Assembly: GCA_951217055.1 (NCBI GenBank)
Contig: OX578284.1
Span: 18,982,187 to 19,046,186 of the forward strand
Length of the DNA stretch: 64,000 nt
Direction of reading: 5' to 3'
Origin: Gerris lacustris
Taxonomy: Eukaryota > Arthropoda > Insecta > Hemiptera > Gerridae
Each line of letters opens with the position of its first letter. Position 1 is the first letter of the stretch. Under the pieces are notes generated by a model, which saw only the letters and a program-made list of their open reading frames with translations, did no database searches and was not told where the DNA came from. The translations under genes were made by a program, and so were the position numbers. Below, one piece after another: positions 59,154 through 64,000 of this stretch.

Positions 59154-59882
59154 GCTTCCGAGCTTAATGAAAGTATGGAAGAATTGATGGTGAATTTTTG
59201 TGTTCGTTCTAAAGAGTAAAATATTAATGTGTATATGTCTTCGATTTCAACAATTCCTGGACAGAAATCGGTTTCAGACATCAGGGAACATTTGGTACTT
59301 CTTTAGATTGTTACTCAACTTATAAATAAACAAGAGGGGAGTAGCAATCTAAAGAAGGTGCATGGAATGTTCTTCTTTAGATTGTTACTCCTCCTATAAA
59401 AAATAAAAAAAATAAATGTGATATTCCTTTGTCCCAAAGCACATTGGACTAAACATCCCTTTGTCTTTAGTTATTTAGTCAAAAATTATAGGGGAGTAAC
59501 AATCTAAAAAAGTACCGAACATTTTTGGTCTCGAGCCAGTCTGTCAGTCCAAAAATTTGGCGAACCATCATATATATAAAAAAATTACTAGTCCGATTTT
59601 CCGATTGTATTTAAGTTTAGTTTGCTAGAACATAATTAGTCAATTGTTGGTCCATATAAGTTTCAACACTCTGCGCCCACTAGTTTCTCTTCTACATGCG
59701 CACAAGTATTTTATTATTAACGCCTTAAAAGTACTTATCTAATTTTTAAGAGTTTTGATGGTTTGTCGACCGTAGCCAACAAATAGTCCTATAATAATTT
59801 CAACCGTCTCCGCTCATTAAATTTGGCTAAATAGAAACTTTTATTTTAGGAATAAATCAAAACAATTTTGACAGAATTAAAA
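59154..59882 (+). repeat. Family A repeat interrupted by family C
   Basis: Diverged hairpin end at 59154. The interior is interrupted at gggaacattt by a family C MITE and then continues to caaaacaattttgacag. Confidence 0.75.
59294..59516. mobile_element. Family C MITE, copy 2
   Basis: TIR GGTACTTCTTTAGATTGTTA(ctc), 23 bp, with its near-exact complement at the right end; 223 bp. An exact 8-bp duplication GAACATTT (59286-59293 and 59517-59524) lies within family A sequence where other copies have it once. 8-bp duplications point to hAT-type mobilisation. Confidence 0.88.
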
Positions 59883-59886
59883 ATAG

Positions 59887-59950
59887 TCTGCCAATTAGTG
59901 TGGCACATAGCCTTCTCGCGTCCTACCGCGTATATCTTAATGATGTTTTA
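59887..59950 (-). repeat. Family A terminal fragment
   Basis: agtctgccaattagtgtggc and on to cgcgtccta, in opposite orientation to the copy it abuts. Confidence 0.7.
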
Positions 59951-60398
59951 ACCCATATACATAATAATGATGACAGTATTTAAAATGACTTGATAGACAT
60001 GAAATGAGAATCTATCCATTAACAGTACTCACAGATACTAGCTTGAAATATTACATAAATATAAAATTGTTAAGAATTGCTCAATAAATCACGTTGAGAA
60101 AAACTATTGTAAAATTATGTAATTATTTAAAACATAATTCTAACAAAATGATTCTAAGCTTTGTGATAATTTAAAAATAAGACACGTAAACAATCTGTAT
60201 CTCACTCACGTATAGAGGACAGAACATTTCACAACGTATTGTCTGAAGGTCCCAGAAAACAAATTTGAAATAGCAAATAATAAGGATCAAGAGCTAGAAA
60301 AGGAATAGCAAAGTAACAAACAGAAATAATAAAACACACATTGTATAGGCAGGTGAAACAAGTGAATCAAAAAGCAAGAACTTATAGTAAACAAATCA

Positions 60399-60582
60399 TA
60401 CTTTTTAACTCTGACAGCTTAGGAAAATCGAGAGAAAAATGGGAGGAGAGTGTATGAGAGCTTGAGATTTTGGCGGGTAATAGGTCGGGCAATGACCTAT
60501 TACCCGCCAAAATCTCAAGCTCTCACTCACTCTCCTCCCATTTTTTTTCTCGATTTTCCCAAGCTGTCAGAGTTAAAAAGTA
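60399..60582. mobile_element. 184-bp near-perfect palindrome
   Basis: Arms of 88-89 bp (60399-60486, 60494-60582), about 95% identical, around loop gggcaat. Tips are TACTTTTTAACTCTGACAGC. TA on both flanks and tip similarity to family K suggest a TA-targeting MITE. The 65-aa ORF over it is not a gene. Confidence 0.9.
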
Positions 60583-61643
60583 TAATGTGTTAACTATAAA
60601 TTTATATCTCAATATTATATTCTTAAACAAATTTAGTAGGAATATAAAAATTAAACATTCATTTTGAGAGTTTGATTAGAAACAATAATTGTTGGGGCGT
60701 ATTTTTTTCATCTTGTCATCAGGTGTTCTCACATTTCACTCTCGTCAATAGTGAAAAGATCTTCAAGGTGTATTCTGATAAGCGCTTGGAGTAACATATT
60801 GATAAGAATGTTATTACATCTCCATGGTTACTAATGTTATATTACTATTTCATCAGACATGATTACTACCGGAAGACCTAATACTTAATGATTTGCGTAT
60901 GCTAACTTGTACAAACTTTACTTGTTCACGAGCTCCAATATTGGGCATCCCCTCAAGCAATAATCTAAAAATAGCAATAATCTTCTGAAAGCGCTACTGC
61001 CTCCAGGCTTCAATCATCATTTGGAGTATAGGCTGTGAAGATCATTTTACATTTTCTATCCTTTGTAACTGGATTATTATTTTTGACCTTTTTTTGAAAG
61101 TAGGGTATTACAATCTTTAAATTGAATAAGGACAGCACGATCATCAGATAAAAAAATTCACTTCGATTTGATTTACAAACACCGTCCATTTGGACTATTG
61201 TATAAAGAAGTAAGGTAGGAAGCATCAGGTGTTTGCAGTTTGCATACAGGTTTCACTTTCAAAACAGACAAAGCACATGAAGAGGGAAATGACTGAAGAG
61301 GAGAAAGGTTTGGCTTTATCTGGCACGCGATACTACTCCTTGACAACAATCAACTCACAGAAATGAAACAGATAACAACAACAACAACTCCTTTCAACAA
61401 TGCACATCTAACACAGAGAGTGCTTAACTCATCTCTGTAATGTTACAGTCGCATTACTCTCCATTTCTATTAGATCTCCACTATAAGCGCCACGTAACAA
61501 GAAATAAAGAGGAAGATGAAAGTTCAGCGAAATGTGCTCCGAGGCCACATAAGTAGAATCCAGGCTGGCCTAAATCGTTCCAAGGTTAGTCATGGGCGAG
61601 TAGTGGGGCTGCTCCGCATTGGCAATGGTCATCAGAAGATGGA
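60583..61643. other. No supported gene
   Basis: Becomes GC-richer from about 61500. The 71-codon ORF at 61516-61731 runs through the inverted-repeat arm and has no recognised domain. Confidence 0.4.
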
Positions 61644-62106
61644 AGGTAACTACCATCCTTCCAATACCCCAACCCAACTCAAAGGAGCCGCCTTCCTTCC
61701 CAAGAAATATTGGGCCAGGCTGAGCAAGTGAGTATAGCCGAGAAGCCAGCCTTTACCGCTGATGCTTAATTGCAGCAAAGGGAGGCAAAAAAAGGAAGCA
61801 AATATTAGCGAATGATTATATTGGACTTGGCTGGACATAAGTGTGGCCCTAAAAAGAAAATAGAGCGATTCTCCTAAACCCTGAAACTTACATTGGTATT
61901 CGATAGTTAATTATTTCTGATGGTACTTCGTGGTCTTTACTTAAAGGGTATATACTTCAGAGAAATATTTTAAACTAACACAAATTTTGGTCATGGCCAA
62001 CTAAGTCGAAAACGATCTGAATTAAAACATTACCTATCAAACAAAGCGCGCGCCTTGAGCGGCTCCTTTGAGTTGGGTTGGGGTATTGGAAGGATGGTAG
62101 TTACCT
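61644..62106. repeat. Perfect 48-bp inverted repeat, 367-bp spacer
   Basis: Arms 61644-61691 and 62059-62106 are exact complements (aggtaactaccatccttcc...ggagccgc). The spacer has no clear ORF. Could be a TIR element or a recent inverted duplication. Confidence 0.9.
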
Positions 62107-62856
62107 CAGTCAACAAAATCATGGATTTTGTTCTTCAACTTTTGACTCAACGCAAATCACTCGGTTTCAATTTAAACTATTCAATAATTCATCAAGATCC
62201 AATAATTTTAAAAGCATATTGCAGTAAGACTAGATGCCTATAACAGTAGTTTAATAATAATTAATTCACACTTTAATGAAACACTGGTTTAATCTATATA
62301 AATAATATATTATTTATTGTGTAACCACAATATAAGGTATTGGTAAATCCTGTGTTTTATTCAACTATGAATTAATTATCATTATATTTGATTACTACAA
62401 AATATCGGTTAAAAAAAACAATTTTTTAGATAAGTAATTAATAATAAAAGCAAACATAATAATCTTACGACGTAAGCATTTCTTCAACTGAATTTTTTAC
62501 CGAGTACCCTTTTAGAAAAAAATACAAGCAAAGAATTAAAAATCGAATTGGGAAGTGAGAAAAAACCTTTTTTTTATTTTTACACTCAATTTAAAATCGT
62601 TCCAGTGGTTTAAAAGGATTTAACAATAAAAGAATCAATCAAAGTCAATTTTCTTTCAATCCATTTCAATTAGCTAATCAATCAATCATACCTATATATA
62701 TTATCAATATTTTCCCATACAGAAATATGACTCAATACCTAAAAGCAATGAAAATCTAATAAACAAACAAGCGTACATAATCTATTTAATACCTTTTATT
62801 CCTTCATACCCTTTCAACAATGGAAATAAAAATCTTATCATAGAAGTGAATGCATG

Positions 62857-62917
<61 letters not shown>

Positions 62918-64000
62918 ATGATCTATGTTTTGATTAAAAGCGTACTAATCTCTTATTGAATATCTATTATAAAAATGACTAATGCAGTTCAAAACAAAAC
63001 AAATATATATATATTATTAGTTTTATGCGTTATATGTATTTATATTTAATAATTATCTGATGTAATTGAATGTTTAATGGGGCTTTTAAATGTTATCTTC
63101 CTGTATGCATAGCGTGTTTTATACAGACCGTAGCTTAAACTAAAAACGCTTTCACTCCAAAAAAAAAATCCTTGTATTTCTAAATATACTTTTTTACTGT
63201 GCCTTTCATTATGTATTTTTTTACTTGCAATTTTGATTGACAATAGTATAAAAATGCAGGTACCGGCACATACGCAATCAATTCATCTTTATTAGAAATG
63301 AAAGTAATATTCGTTTTTTTTTTTCATCAACTCATTAAGTTATAATAGGTATATAGTAATTCTCTAGAGTAGGTATTATAGCACACATATTAAAAGAAAA
63401 ACAGTAAATGGTTAGAAAAATGTAATAGTTTTGTTTGTTTTTATAGTTGTTAGTTGTTTCCATTTAATGATTTTTTTCTTTTCCTCACCTATTTAAGGAT
63501 AAGTATTGTTTTCACCCAAAAATCAACTGAATTATCTGTTTTTAAGATCTCCTGAGTGGATACAGCATGACGTATGTATGTGTGTTATCATTGTAGCTCC
63601 CAGGGTATTAAACCTAGAGAGTTGAAACTTGGCTGAAAAATCAGTCCTTACTTCTAGTTGTGCCGCCCGGAAAATCAACATTTTCCGCCATCTTGAACCC
63701 AGTTTGCTGAGTCAGCAAAAAATAAAAAAGTGGACCGGTCGAGTTGAAATTTAGCACGAATGTGCCTACCTCCTACCTCTCTGTTTGTCAAACAAATCCA
63801 CCAAATTTAATTTTGATATCGGCCGCCATTTTGAAGTTATCGATTTTTGAATTTTGAAAATTTGACGGTTAATACAGAAAGTATAAATACGTTTTTGACA
63901 TACAGCATATCGTTAGAACCAATAAAAAATAAGGAACAAATATAAAAAAAAAACTATGAAATTCCAATAATTAGTTTAAAATTTATAAAGCAAACATAAT
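62107..64000. other. No gene seen
   Basis: AT-rich. The last 400 bases have gccatcttgaa / gccattttgaag-type motifs common in dispersed repeats, not resolved. Confidence 0.45.
62856..62912. repeat. (AT)n microsatellite
   Basis: About 55 bp of pure AT repeat. Confidence 0.95.

Overview
This window is AT-rich, repeat-dominated eukaryotic DNA. Intron-sized gene-poor stretches, a cytosolic-type tRNA-Pro gene, a tRNA-derived SINE, hAT and mariner-type elements and a Ty3/gypsy-like retrotransposon point to an arthropod, most likely an insect. I cannot name the species. There are no operons, bacterial genes or CRISPR arrays.

The only long protein-coding DNA belongs to a retrotransposon at 31838-38882. 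It has two 1,250-bp LTRs that look identical, an exact 4-bp target duplication (ATAC), a tRNA-Lys-like primer site, a polypurine tract, an intact gag and a pol frame. Pol carries protease and integrase but no reverse transcriptase or RNase H. Gag and pol are joined by a -1 slippery site (TTTAAAC) directly before the gag stop. The element sits inside a decayed hAT transposon (31752-41483) that has CAGTGTCGGACTGGC ends and a near-perfect 8-bp target duplication.

Host genes are sparse. A tRNA-Pro(CGG) gene is at 21545-21616, and a GC-richer stretch at 8116-8275 looks like a first coding exon. Everything else is intergenic or intronic.

The rest is layered repeats. Family A (about 600 bp, a hairpin at each end) is present in about 15 pieces. 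Family B (about 600 bp) carries a Pol III B-box. Family C (about 225 bp) has TIRs and 8-bp target duplications. Family D has TIRs beginning ACTACGTTTCC. Family K and a near-perfect 184-bp palindrome have TA-flanked TIRs. Family L carries a conserved CTAG-centred hairpin and a short peptide remnant. Several insertions are nested with readable duplications, so their relative order can be worked out. Minisatellites with units of 32, 36, 38, about 41 and about 44 bp, diverged longer tandem repeats and (AT)n tracts fill other stretches.
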